From NCBI GenBank assembly GCA_001784115.1, contig MFPD01000027.1, positions 1-37,747 of the forward strand: DNA of 37,747 bases, read 5' to 3'. Positions 7,347-15,731 of the stretch are shown here, in pieces. The position numbers were made by a program, and so were the translations under genes. Positions within the stretch are counted from its first letter, which is position 1; each line of letters begins with the position of its first letter. The notes under the pieces were generated by a model. It did no database searches and was not told the origin of the DNA. It saw nothing but the letters and a program-made list of their open reading frames with translations. Source of the stretch: Candidatus Levybacteria bacterium RIFCSPLOWO2_02_FULL_37_18 (GTDB lineage Bacteria > Patescibacteriota > Microgenomatia > Levybacterales > UBA12049).

Positions 7347-8506
7347 TCGATTAGCATCCGAGGTATCCTTTTTCCGTTAATATTTACAATATACTCAAAC
7401 CAAAATGTACCCATTTTTTCTGCTACTTCTTCTATAGTAATTTCTTCATCTCCTTGTTTTCCGATAATAACAACCTCATCACCTAACGCAAAATCTCCTT
7501 CATTTGGAAGCTTTAGAACTGTTTGATTCATGGAAATAAGACCAATAATTGGAGCTTTTTTTCCACCCACAAGCATACAACCCACCTCATGGGAAAGACT
7601 ACGCCTATAACCATCTGTATATCCCATAGGCACAATTCCTATACGAGTATCTTTCTCTGCTTTCCATGTCCGCCCATAACCAACCGTAGAACCAGCTGGA
7701 ATCGTTTTTACACATGCAAGTTTTGCTTTTAGCGCAACCATTGCTCGCTTTGGAGTAAAAGCGAATGGAAAGTCTCCCGGAGGTAAGCCATAAATTATAT
7801 TTCCAGGTCTTACTGCACTTAATCGCTTCTTAGGATCATCTCTATGCATTTTTGGCAATCTCATAACAGATGCCCCGTTGGCAACATGAATATATGACGG
7901 TAAGGGTATATTATTTGACTGAAGCTCATCTAAATAATGATTAAATACTTCTAATTGTTCGTAGGCAAAGCTTGGGTCATCATCTCCTGCTGTAGCAAAA
8001 TGAGTCATAATACCTTCTAAGTCAACATGAGGAGATTCATGAACTTCTTTTGCAAGCATAATTGCCTCTTCATTTGGCCATATCCCTTCCCTATGCATCC
8101 CAGTGTCAACATATAAATGAACCCGCGCCTTTTTACCGATTTTTCCCGCAGTATTTTCTATAGCTGGAAACATTTCGCTATCTGAAATCGCCAAAACCAT
8201 ATCTAATTCTAGAGCCTCTACAATATTACTAGAATCTACATAGTCTAAAACAAGCAAGGGAATTTTGACTCCTCCTTGTCGTAGCTCTTTTGCTTCTCGA
8301 AATGCCGATACCCCCACATACTTAGCACCGAGGTCTTGAAGTATATTCCCAACTAACACAGAGTCATGGCCATACCCATTAGACTTTATCATTGGTATTA
8401 TTGTTATTTTTTCCCCTACTGTTTCCTGAATAGATCTCCAGTTATACTCAATATTTTTCCTGCTTATTTCCATCCAGACCGGATGATCTCTTTTTTTGTC
8501 GTTCAT
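7343..8506 (-). CDS. alr: Alanine racemase (copy 1)
   Basis: This fold-type III PLP enzyme interconverts L- and D-alanine for peptidoglycan. The PLP lysine lies in MIKSNGYGHD (Lys41), the second catalytic base is the Tyr in VGYGRTW, and IVPMGYTDGYRR and VDTGMHREG are family motifs. The usual MDQ motif reads MNQ. The length (387) is normal. The gene is last in a minus-strand run with the broken hexokinase-like gene and the HAD gene. A CATAAT box 6 bases before its ATG might give it a separate transcript. This copy is closer to consensus than the paralogue at 10683 and is the better candidate for the housekeeping enzyme. Confidence 0.9.
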   Translation of the reverse strand: MNDKKRDHPVWMEISRKNIEYNWRSIQETVGEKITIIPMIKSNGYGHDSVLVGNILQDLGAKYVGVSAFREAKELRQGGVKIPLLVLDYVDSSNIVEALELDMVLAISDSEMFPAIENTAGKIGKKARVHLYVDTGMHREGIWPNEEAIMLAKEVHESPHVDLEGIMTHFATAGDDDPSFAYEQLEVFNHYLDELQSNNIPLPSYIHVANGASVMRLPKMHRDDPKKRLSAVRPGNIIYGLPPGDFPFAFTPKRAMVALKAKLACVKTIPAGSTVGYGRTWKAEKDTRIGIVPMGYTDGYRRSLSHEVGCMLVGGKKAPIIGLISMNQTVLKLPNEGDFALGDEVVIIGKQGDEEITIEEVAEKMGTFWFEYIVNINGKRIPRMLID

Positions 8507-8513
8507 AGATATA

Positions 8514-9674
8514 TTATGCTACAAGTTTGATTGCTCCGACAATACCGCAATCTGGTATGTCAACAAATTCAACTTTTTTGTCTGTTAATTGCCTGACCGT
8601 CTCCTCAACTGTCTTTTTAAAATTATGAGCTTTCCAGAAAACGCTCCCATCCATTACAAATAACATATCTTTTCCTTTAAAATCCGCGACCCCAGCAACC
8701 TGACACCCAACCAATTGCCCTGCACGATCAATAAAGCTTTGCGCAAGATCAGAAACCCCAGGAATTCTTTTCTCGCTTATATTGGATAATTCTTTTGTTG
8801 AAGAAATCGGAGGGTGATTTACACCTCTTTTTTCAATTGCATCATTAAAATGTTTATAGAGATTACTTCCGTTTACGTCTTTTCCAAACGGCCACCCAGA
8901 CCCTGGCTGCTCGGCAAGATGTTTTGCAAGTGGGGTCATGGGAAATTTATCAAAACTTGCCGCATCAAGATTGACAAATGTCTCAGAATCAAGCAAAAAC
9001 CCCATATTATACCCTGTTCCAACAACGCCAAATGCAATGTTGTCCCCATAAGAGAATGTTTTTCCAGCTAATACCTGACAAAGCCCGTCACCTGCTACGG
9101 AAACAGTAATAGGAGAGCCTCTTTTTTCAGAAAGATTTTTCCCAACTTCCGCTCCCAGAGCTTTTCCAATTAGCTCTGGTGCTGTAATAGATCTCGTATC
9201 GTCAATTTCTGTAATAACTCCATCAAGTTTTTCTCCATCAAACACTGGCTTCATGGTATTTGCGAAGTTAACTGCAACAACACGTACTCGCGGGTCTACT
9301 GTCTCCTCAAAAAATGTGTGTAATTCTTCCAACGTTTGCATACGCGGGAGTTTTTCCGGACCGAATTTTTCAACAATCCTAACTCCACCAGCGGTTTTTT
9401 CTCAAAGAACTCTTACCCCATCACTCCCTCCGAGCATACGCACCTCAAACAATTCACCTTCTGCAACTAAAGACTTTTTGGGAAGATTAAATCTATCTGT
9501 AATAAATGGAAGGCTTGTGGTATTTTCTGCGCCAGTTTTGTATGCAGCATGTGCTGCTTTAAGTTCTGAAATAAAGTTTCCATGGACACCCAAAAGTTCG
9601 GCACGGGAAAAACGATCAGGAACTGGCATTTGGCCTCTTAACTCTGGTATCCATCTTGGTTCTAAATCTGTCAT
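8514..9674 (-). pseudogene. Eukaryotic-type hexokinase homologue interrupted by an in-frame TGA
   Basis: Two ORF-track entries (9402-9674 and 8514-9341) lie in the same frame, separated only by a TGA at 9404-9402. Joined, they give about 386 residues that align along their length with the intact paralogue at 13170. Shared features are SLPFITDRF, the GGS turn, FGVVGTGYNMGF (the GTGxN nucleotide-binding turn), LDAASFDKFP and GSNLYKHFN, which match Hexokinase_1/2 regions. The Asp of the NDT catalytic motif is kept in VAGDGLCQ. UGA is a real stop elsewhere here, so this is a nonsense mutation, a sequencing error, readthrough, or two polypeptides with restart at ATG 9341. It starts 1 base after the HAD gene ends. 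The coding sequence shows no other decay. Confidence 0.7.
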
Positions 9675-9675
9675 A

Positions 9676-10662
9676 TTATTTTAAATCCTGAATAATATGG
9701 TTCTCAAATAACTCAACTACTCCTGAGGCCATTGGCTGGCTTGCAGCTATTACTCCAGGACAATCTTTTAGTCCGCCATTTCCTACAGCCATTGTTACCA
9801 CACCTGGTATTTCAGTCATATTATCCGAAACTGGATTGTCGCCAATATGATACACGGGAATTCCCAAAGGCTTTAGAACCCAAGATAGGTAACCCATTGC
9901 CCTCTGCTTTGACGCACCGGCACTTTTTACAATAACTAGCTCTGATTCGTGATTTACATCATCCACCATTCCCTCTGGATCTGGAAATGGACGTTCCGAA
10001 GCTAACCGATCACGCTCTTCAAGTAAAATAGCTGCCATTTCCTGATGAAATCTGGCACTTTCTGGCGTATGTCTCACAATTTTTCCTCCCTGAACCTGAT
10101 CAAGAAGGCCAGTAACAAAACTTGCCGAAACCTTTCTTCCCGTATTTACCATTACTAACTGATTATGTTGCCCAGGAATATGAGTATCGGCAAAAAGAAA
10201 AGGCCATGGATCAAGATGAAGAACTGCCGTAGTATCTTTTAACTCCTTTTCTTCTATAAGTCTTTCTGCAAATCGTGCTATTAACTCCTTAAACCAATCT
10301 CCGCTTCTCACCAAGTGTACCTCGCGTCCATCAGGAAAACGAACAAGCCCACCTCGCTCAGCAATCGATAATCCCCTCATTCCAAGCCATCCTTCCAAAT
10401 CTACATATGATGAGTCAGAATCGTAACTGGCAACAACTCCTTTTTTTTGCGCTTCTTTGATTACTTCCTCCAGCCGTGGATCAGTTGGCTCCCCAACTTC
10501 CATATGAATAGTCGTATCATCTTTATCCATAAAGACAACAGCACGGGCATGAAGCGATTTGTAATAATCTCTAATCATAAGAGAAGATTGTGTTTCTTCT
10601 TGTGCGTCGGGATTTATTACGGTTTTTACGGGGAATCTATTGGCTTCCAGAGAAGTTACCAT
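9676..10662 (-). CDS. HAD-superfamily phosphatase, possibly a sugar-phosphoglycerate phosphatase
   Basis: Motif I is VVFMDKDDTTIH (a DxDxT-like nucleophile motif), the conserved Lys is likely in KSAGASKQRAMGYL, and the last acidic motif is HIGDNPVSDN. This pattern fits Cof/SPP-like HAD phosphatases acting on phosphorylated sugars. At 328 residues it is somewhat long for the class, with an extended cap region. It lies between an alanine racemase and the hexokinase homologue, near a GpgS-like transferase. I therefore infer removal of phosphate from glucosyl- or mannosyl-3-phosphoglycerate; trehalose- or sucrose-phosphate phosphatase are alternatives. The HAD call is firm, the substrate is not. 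Confidence 0.65.
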   Translation of the reverse strand: MVTSLEANRFPVKTVINPDAQEETQSSLMIRDYYKSLHARAVVFMDKDDTTIHMEVGEPTDPRLEEVIKEAQKKGVVASYDSDSSYVDLEGWLGMRGLSIAERGGLVRFPDGREVHLVRSGDWFKELIARFAERLIEEKELKDTTAVLHLDPWPFLFADTHIPGQHNQLVMVNTGRKVSASFVTGLLDQVQGGKIVRHTPESARFHQEMAAILLEERDRLASERPFPDPEGMVDDVNHESELVIVKSAGASKQRAMGYLSWVLKPLGIPVYHIGDNPVSDNMTEIPGVVTMAVGNGGLKDCPGVIAASQPMASGVVELFENHIIQDLK

Positions 10663-10682
10663 AATAGTTATATACCATATCT

Positions 10683-11882
10683 CTAACTATTTGTCATTAC
10701 ACGAGGCAATCGTGTGGTATGTTGAAGCTTTGTTACATAACGTATAACATTTGTTTCCATACTCTCCGCGAGTTCCTCCAACGTAATTTCTTCATCTCCT
10801 TGTTTACCTACGATAACAACTTCGTCACCTAAGCAATATGTCTCATCAATTGGAAGCTTTAGAACCACCTGATTCATTGCTGCTCTATCTAAAATAGAAA
10901 CTCGTTTTCCGTGAATAAGCATTGATCCTCCTGAATCACGAGGACGGTAGTCGTCGGCATGTCCCACATTTACAATCCCCATTGTTGTATCTTCATCTAA
11001 TTTTGTACCTCCATACCCTACTTCCTCACCCTTAGAAACTGTTTTATAGCCTGCAAGTTTTGCTTTAATTGCAGTTAGAATTTTCTTTGGTGCAAATTTC
11101 ATATATTGGGAAAAATCCTCGCTACCCGGCGTAAAACCATACACAATATTTCCTGGACGAACTGCTGTAAATCTTCCCGTATATGTCTTTAGAATTCTCA
11201 TGATAGTTGCTCCTTCTGCTGCGTGTACGTAAAGAGGCAACTGGATACCTCTTTTCTCTACATTATCCAAGAATTCGTTAAATATACCCAGTTGCTTGTA
11301 AGTTTTTGTGAGATCGGGATTTGTTGGGTCGGCAAAATGAGTCATCAATCCCTCTAGGTCAACATGTGAAGACTGGTGAATTTTTTCTACAATCTCAACC
11401 GCCTCTTGTGGTGGCCAAATTCCCTCACGATGCATGCCTGTATCTACAAAAACATGCACTTTTGCTTTTTTCCCTAACTTTTTCGCCGTGTCTTCAATTT
11501 CAGGAAACATCTGGACATGAGAGACTGTTAAAGCAACATTCATATTCAATGCTGCTGGAAGGTTTTCTGGATCGACATAGTCAGTAACCAAAAGAGGAAA
11601 ATTAATCCCATTGCATCTAAGCTCAAACGCCTCACCAAGCGTTGATACCCCAGCATATCGTGCTCCTGATTCTTGAAGCACTTTCCCGACTTCTACGGCT
11701 CCATGACCATAGGCATTAGCTTTTAACATTGGGATTACTGTTACATCCGGACCAACAATTGACGCTATAGCATTCCAGTTGTGTTCAAGGTTTGGTCTGC
11801 TTAGCTCTACCCAAGCAGAATGCCCTTTAAATTCTTTTTTAGGAGCTTTAAGTTGCTCTTCTGATTCGTTTGTTTCTAACAT
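10683..11882 (-). CDS. Alanine racemase paralogue (copy 2, divergent)
   Basis: It is similar along its length to the copy at 7343 and keeps the PLP lysine (MLKANAYGHG) and the Tyr of VGYGGTK. It diverges in the GYADGYPR motif, which reads GHADDYRPR, and has AAMNQ where family members usually have VSMDQ. These changes lie in the active-site half, so substrate range or activity may differ. The track start at a TTG (11921) lies upstream of a TATAAT box. The ATG at 11882 (MLETNESEEQ), 10 bases after that box, is preferred. It heads the minus-strand run alr2-HAD-hexokinase-alr1. Confidence 0.8.
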   Translation of the reverse strand: MLETNESEEQLKAPKKEFKGHSAWVELSRPNLEHNWNAIASIVGPDVTVIPMLKANAYGHGAVEVGKVLQESGARYAGVSTLGEAFELRCNGINFPLLVTDYVDPENLPAALNMNVALTVSHVQMFPEIEDTAKKLGKKAKVHVFVDTGMHREGIWPPQEAVEIVEKIHQSSHVDLEGLMTHFADPTNPDLTKTYKQLGIFNEFLDNVEKRGIQLPLYVHAAEGATIMRILKTYTGRFTAVRPGNIVYGFTPGSEDFSQYMKFAPKKILTAIKAKLAGYKTVSKGEEVGYGGTKLDEDTTMGIVNVGHADDYRPRDSGGSMLIHGKRVSILDRAAMNQVVLKLPIDETYCLGDEVVIVGKQGDEEITLEELAESMETNVIRYVTKLQHTTRLPRVMTNS

Positions 11883-11892
11883 ATGTGAAAAC

Positions 11893-11898
11893 ATTATA
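11893..11898 (-). promoter_or_regulatory. -10 box of the divergent alanine racemase gene
   Basis: A TATAAT on the minus strand lies 10 bases before the ATG at 11882. TTGCGT at 11921-11916 (17-base spacing) is a weak -35. Confidence 0.55.
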
Positions 11899-11965
11899 TT
11901 TATTTTAACTAGTTTACGCAAGATTATCTATATTTTATACCCTAGTAAGCAATTTAGAGATATTG

Positions 11966-11971
11966 TATAAT
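11966..11971 (+). promoter_or_regulatory. -10 box of the GH63-like hydrolase gene
   Basis: A perfect TATAAT lies 8 bases before the ATG at 11980, predicting a leaderless mRNA. No clear -35 is seen. With the opposite promoter at 11893 it forms a divergent pair. Confidence 0.65.
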
Positions 11972-11979
11972 CCCTTTGT

Positions 11980-13158
11980 ATGACTGTTATTTTAAAAAAG
12001 GATCAAGAATTTTTGAATTCGATCAAGAAAACACTTGCTCCTTTTAAAGCTGGCGTAAAAAGAAAAGCGCAAGGCGAACTTCCCTACGATTATCTGGTTC
12101 CTTCCGGATACTATGAAGAACAATGGGACTGGGATGCGTTTTTTATTGGCATGGCACTTGCCTCTGATATCCCCTCAGAAGGCATTTTTCTTAGGAATGT
12201 CGCTCTTAATCTTCTTCATAATTCCCGAAATGATGGATACATTCCAGGCTGTATTACAAAAGACGGTCCAGAAGGCGGACATAGGTCATTTCTTATGAAG
12301 CCTTTTTTGGCTCAAGGAGCATATTTTGCCTCTAACTTCCTCAAAGATTTTTCTTGGATAGCTCCACATTTTTCTCAGTTAAAAACAGTGGTCTTATATC
12401 GGGAAAAAAATGTCTGGAATAAAAAGTATAATTTAGGTGTATGGACAAATATTATGGCTTCAGGAGCTGATAATAATGTCTCAGGTTTTGGATATCCGGA
12501 AAATTCTGTTGTGGCAACTGATCTAAATACTTTCGTTTACCAGGAATATAAAGCAATGAGTTTAATTGCTGAACAACTTCGAAAAACAAAAGAGTATGAC
12601 TATTTTTCCAAACGCGCATCAGAAATAAAAAATAATATTAACAAATATCTCTGGGATGAATCAGATGGAATCTATTACAACATTGACAGTCGTGATGGGT
12701 CGTTTATTAAAAGAGTCAGCTACAACTCATTTCATCCCCTCTGGGCACATATCGCAAATAAAGAACGTACCAACAAGTTTATTAAAAATTATGTTTTGAA
12801 CTCTAAAAAACTCTGGTCAAATTATGGCATTAGAACCCTTGCCAAAGATGATAAAGAATATAACAATGCTAATATTATAAAGCCTTATTCAAACTGGCAA
12901 GGACCAGTATGGCCAATTGCAAATTATTTTGCTGTTTCTGCTTTACTAAATTATGGATTTCAAAAAGAAGCAGTTGATGTAGCAAAAAAGGTGGCAAAGC
13001 TTTGTTTGGATGACATTAAAAAAACAGGAGGCATGCATGAAAATTATGATGCAGAAACAGGACTCCCTATTGCAGCTCCGAATTTTATTAGCTGGAATCT
13101 TCTCGTTCCGGTTATGCTTGAGGATGCCTTAACAAATAAATCCAGATTTGCTCTATAA
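11980..13158 (+). CDS. GH63/trehalase-like (alpha/alpha)6 glycoside hydrolase, possibly glucosylglycerate hydrolase
   Basis: The 392-residue product has hallmarks of the GH63/GH37 (alpha/alpha)6-barrel group. QWDWDAFFIG lies near residue 47, SGADNNVSGFG near 162 (the SGxDN motif carries the acid Asp), NWQGPVWPIANY near 305 and HENYDAETG near 353 (probable base Glu). No signal peptide is visible, so it acts on an internal substrate. It is followed after 11 bases by the intact hexokinase homologue, which could phosphorylate the glucose released. Bacterial single-domain GH63 members include mannosylglycerate and glucosylglycerate hydrolases; with the GpgS-like gene nearby I favour that, but trehalase-like activity is possible. 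Confidence 0.65.
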   Translation: MTVILKKDQEFLNSIKKTLAPFKAGVKRKAQGELPYDYLVPSGYYEEQWDWDAFFIGMALASDIPSEGIFLRNVALNLLHNSRNDGYIPGCITKDGPEGGHRSFLMKPFLAQGAYFASNFLKDFSWIAPHFSQLKTVVLYREKNVWNKKYNLGVWTNIMASGADNNVSGFGYPENSVVATDLNTFVYQEYKAMSLIAEQLRKTKEYDYFSKRASEIKNNINKYLWDESDGIYYNIDSRDGSFIKRVSYNSFHPLWAHIANKERTNKFIKNYVLNSKKLWSNYGIRTLAKDDKEYNNANIIKPYSNWQGPVWPIANYFAVSALLNYGFQKEAVDVAKKVAKLCLDDIKKTGGMHENYDAETGLPIAAPNFISWNLLVPVMLEDALTNKSRFAL

Positions 13159-13169
13159 TATTCTACTTC

Positions 13170-14252
13170 ATGAATACCCACCATCTTATTACTATTAAAA
13201 ATAACTTTGTCACCGAACTTCAGAGGGCAAACAAAGGGCAAAAAACCAGTCTTCCGTTTATCAGACACGAGCCTGCCTCCCAATCACTGGTAAAAGATGG
13301 AGAATTATTTCAAGTACTTGTGGTCGGAGGAAGTATTAGCAAAAAGGCGCTTGTTAAAAAACAGGGAAAAGATTTACGCATTCTTGAGGTTTCTCAAAAA
13401 AATCAATCACCTTTTAAAAGTAAAGAAGCCTTTTTATCGTTTATAGAACAAGGGCTTTCCGACAGTGTTACAACATTATCGCTTAACCTTGCCTACCCCC
13501 TTAGGCCGGTATTTAACAATTCAAAATTAGAAGGAATTTTACTCTCCGGAACCAAAGAAAATACCTTTAATGGATTAATCGACAAAAATATGTGTAAAGA
13601 AATCGAAAAACATATCCTCACAAAGAAAAAAAGGAAAATACAGGTGACTGCAGCAAATGATACCGTTTGTCTTCTCCTCTCAGGCCTAACACAACTGCCA
13701 TATAATCAGCTTGCCTGCGGGATAGTTGGAACAGGAGTTAATTTTGCCTTTTTTTTAGATAGATACGTATTGGTGAATTTGGAAGCTGCTAACTTTGACA
13801 AATTCCCTCAAACAGAAGAAGGAAAAGAAATTGACAAAAATTCTTCGCTGCCAAAAAGAGCACTTTTTGAAAAAGAAACATCCGGTGCGTATTTGTACAA
13901 ACACTTTAACTTACAGCTACACAAAAAGCATTTGCCTATTATATCTATTGATGACACAAAAGAATTAACAATATTAGCTCAGGAAACACATTCACTATAC
14001 TCACAAATTTCAAGACAAATCTTGTACTCCTCATCAGAACTTGTTGCAACCCAAATTGCGGGAATTTCTGAATTTTTAAATCGAGACTTAACCTTTGTTA
14101 TGGAAGGAAGTTTATTTTGGGAAGGGTTTGAATACAAAACACATCTTGAGCAAACGCTTTCAAAAATCCATAATGACAAACAAATAAGTTTCAAGCATAT
14201 CCATAATAGTTATATTGTTGGAGCCGCTCAGCTTGCTTGCCCGCAAATATAA
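13170..14252 (+). CDS. Eukaryotic-type hexokinase homologue (intact paralogue)
   Basis: Several stretches match the Hexokinase_1/2 fold. These are TSLPFIRHEP (cf. MLPTF before the first phosphate loop), AANDTVCLLLSGL with the catalytic NDTV, GIVGTGVNFAFFL (nucleotide-binding GTGxN), the equivalent of NxEWGxFD in NLEAANFDKFP, and FEKETSGAYLYKHFN (cf. EKMISGxYLGE). The usual first phosphate loop DLGGTN is degenerate (VVGGSISK). At 360 residues it is shorter than classical hexokinases (~450). It likely phosphorylates a hexose, in line with the hydrolase gene 11 bases upstream. nth follows after 3 bases. The reaction is inferred. Confidence 0.65.
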   Translation: MNTHHLITIKNNFVTELQRANKGQKTSLPFIRHEPASQSLVKDGELFQVLVVGGSISKKALVKKQGKDLRILEVSQKNQSPFKSKEAFLSFIEQGLSDSVTTLSLNLAYPLRPVFNNSKLEGILLSGTKENTFNGLIDKNMCKEIEKHILTKKKRKIQVTAANDTVCLLLSGLTQLPYNQLACGIVGTGVNFAFFLDRYVLVNLEAANFDKFPQTEEGKEIDKNSSLPKRALFEKETSGAYLYKHFNLQLHKKHLPIISIDDTKELTILAQETHSLYSQISRQILYSSSELVATQIAGISEFLNRDLTFVMEGSLFWEGFEYKTHLEQTLSKIHNDKQISFKHIHNSYIVGAAQLACPQI

Positions 14253-14255
14253 ACT

Positions 14256-15047
14256 ATGAGTACTCAAGATTCCAAAAACTCTCAAAAGATTCTTGATCTT
14301 TTAAAAAAAGAGTATCCCAATGCTAAAATCATTTTAAATTATTCGAATGAATGGGAATTGTTGGTTGCGGTGATATTGTCAGCACAATGTACTGACGTGA
14401 TGGTAAACAAAGTGACAAAAAAACTGTTTAAAAAATACAGAAGCCTAAATCTATCATCGCGAGCGAAGCGTGGCGATCTCAAGTCTAAAGAGATTGCTTC
14501 GTCACAAGCTCCTCGCAATGACAGTTCACGCCTTGATCGAACAATAACACCAGAAACTCAAGAAATAATAAACTTTGCCGAGGTTCCAATAGCTGAACTG
14601 GAACAAGATATACGGTCTACAGGTTTTTATAAAAATAAAGCCAATAATATTCGGGCAGCTGCAAAACTCGTTCTTGAACAGTTCAACGGAGTACTACCAC
14701 GAACTATGAACGAACTAACTAAGCTACCGGGTGTTGCTCGAAAAACTGCAAACGTTGTTCTAGGAAATGCTTTTGGAATACTTGAAGGAATTGCAGTTGA
14801 TACTCATGTTGGAAGATTATCTCAAAGACTGGGACTTTCTGACCAAAAAGACCCGAACAAAATCGAACAAGACCTTATGAAGCTCTATGATAAAAAAGAT
14901 TGGTTTAAACTCACCTATTTACTAATTGAACACGGCAGAAAAGTCTGCGTTGCTAAAAAACCAAAATGCGACGGGTGTATACTTAACAAACTGTGCCCCA
15001 ACGCATTCAAGTTCTCACACTTTAAAAATTATCCTAAGGATAATTAA
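14256..15047 (+). CDS. nth: Endonuclease III with a repeat-derived insertion
   Basis: Nth is a bifunctional DNA glycosylase/AP lyase for oxidised pyrimidines. The helix-hairpin-helix with the catalytic Lys is LPGVARKTANVV, the catalytic Asp lies in AVDTHVGRLSQ, and the 4Fe-4S cluster motif C-x6-C-x2-C-x5-C is complete (CVAKKPKCDGCILNKLC). The 263 residues exceed the usual ~210. The extra ~40 start after LFKKYRSLN and are encoded by an interspersed repeat (SSRAKRGDLKSKEIASSQAP...). They sit between early helices, away from the catalytic motifs, so activity may survive. It is third in the run after the hydrolase and hexokinase genes. Confidence 0.92.
   Translation: MSTQDSKNSQKILDLLKKEYPNAKIILNYSNEWELLVAVILSAQCTDVMVNKVTKKLFKKYRSLNLSSRAKRGDLKSKEIASSQAPRNDSSRLDRTITPETQEIINFAEVPIAELEQDIRSTGFYKNKANNIRAAAKLVLEQFNGVLPRTMNELTKLPGVARKTANVVLGNAFGILEGIAVDTHVGRLSQRLGLSDQKDPNKIEQDLMKLYDKKDWFKLTYLLIEHGRKVCVAKKPKCDGCILNKLCPNAFKFSHFKNYPKDN
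14454..14522. repeat. Palindromic interspersed repeat inside nth
   Basis: The element runs from TCATCGCGAGCGAAGCG to CTCCTCGCAATGAC, with inverted ends. It is the GTCATTGCGAG subfamily also found upstream of galE and in the polymerase gene. It is translated in frame without a stop. Confidence 0.8.
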
Positions 15048-15081
15048 GCCCAAAACGCAAAGTAAAGTTGACTATGGTATG

Positions 15082-15090
15082 TGTTATAAT
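15082..15090 (+). promoter_or_regulatory. Extended -10 promoter of the DedA gene
   Basis: TGT-TATAAT is a consensus extended -10 element. The ATG at 15099 follows after 8 bases, predicting a leaderless mRNA. Confidence 0.65.
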
Positions 15091-15098
15091 TAACTTTT

Positions 15099-15731
15099 AT
15101 GTTTGACCTGCAAAGCTTCATTAAAGCCGTCGGATATGTAGGTGTTTTTAGCATAGTATTTATTGAATCGGGGCTTTTGTTTGGTTTTTTTCTCCCCGGA
15201 GACAGCCTCCTGTTTACGGCAGGATTTCTTGCATCTCAAGGGTATTTGGATATAACTGTACTTGCTTTCGGTTGTTTTTTAGCAGCTGTCTTAGGGGACA
15301 GCGCCGGATATCTTATTGGACATAAACTTGGTAGAAAACTATTCACAAAAGAAGATTCACTTTTTTTCCATAAAGATCATCTCGTGCGCGCAGAAGAGTT
15401 TTACAAAAAAAACGGCGGTAAAGCAATTATTTTGGCCCGATTCATGCCGTTTATCCGGACATTTGCGCCCATTGTTGCGGGAATTGGATCCATGAAGTAT
15501 TCACAGTTTCTTTTTTACAATATTTTTGGCGGTGTATTATGGGCTATTGGAGTTACGTATGCAGGGTATTTCTTAGGAAGTACTATTCCTGACGTAGATA
15601 AATATCTGCTTCCCATCATCGGCCTTATTATTCTCGTCTCCGTTGCACCACCCTTTTACCACGCATTCAAAACAAAAGAACAACGACAGCAATTCATTGC
15701 CGCAATACGTTCTTTCAGAAAGAAGAAATGA
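15099..15731 (+). CDS. DedA-family membrane protein
   Basis: DedA/VTT-domain proteins are inner-membrane proteins linked to lipid-carrier (undecaprenyl phosphate) flipping and envelope stability. The 210-residue product shows FIESGLLFGFFLPGDSLLF (the E...PGD re-entrant motif), LGDSAGYLIGHKLGR and ARFMPFIRTFAPIVAG (the family RFxPxxRTxxP signature), with about five hydrophobic segments. The next membrane-protein gene overlaps its TGA by 4 bases, so translation is coupled. Confidence 0.92.
   Translation: MFDLQSFIKAVGYVGVFSIVFIESGLLFGFFLPGDSLLFTAGFLASQGYLDITVLAFGCFLAAVLGDSAGYLIGHKLGRKLFTKEDSLFFHKDHLVRAEEFYKKNGGKAIILARFMPFIRTFAPIVAGIGSMKYSQFLFYNIFGGVLWAIGVTYAGYFLGSTIPDVDKYLLPIIGLIILVSVAPPFYHAFKTKEQRQQFIAAIRSFRKKK

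Noticed and set aside
9402-9404. UGA recoded as an amino acid (as in Gracilibacteria or Absconditabacteria)
   Set aside because: UGA ends valS, dedA, rnpA, yidD and galE at the expected C-termini, often in ATGA overlaps, so it is a stop codon here.
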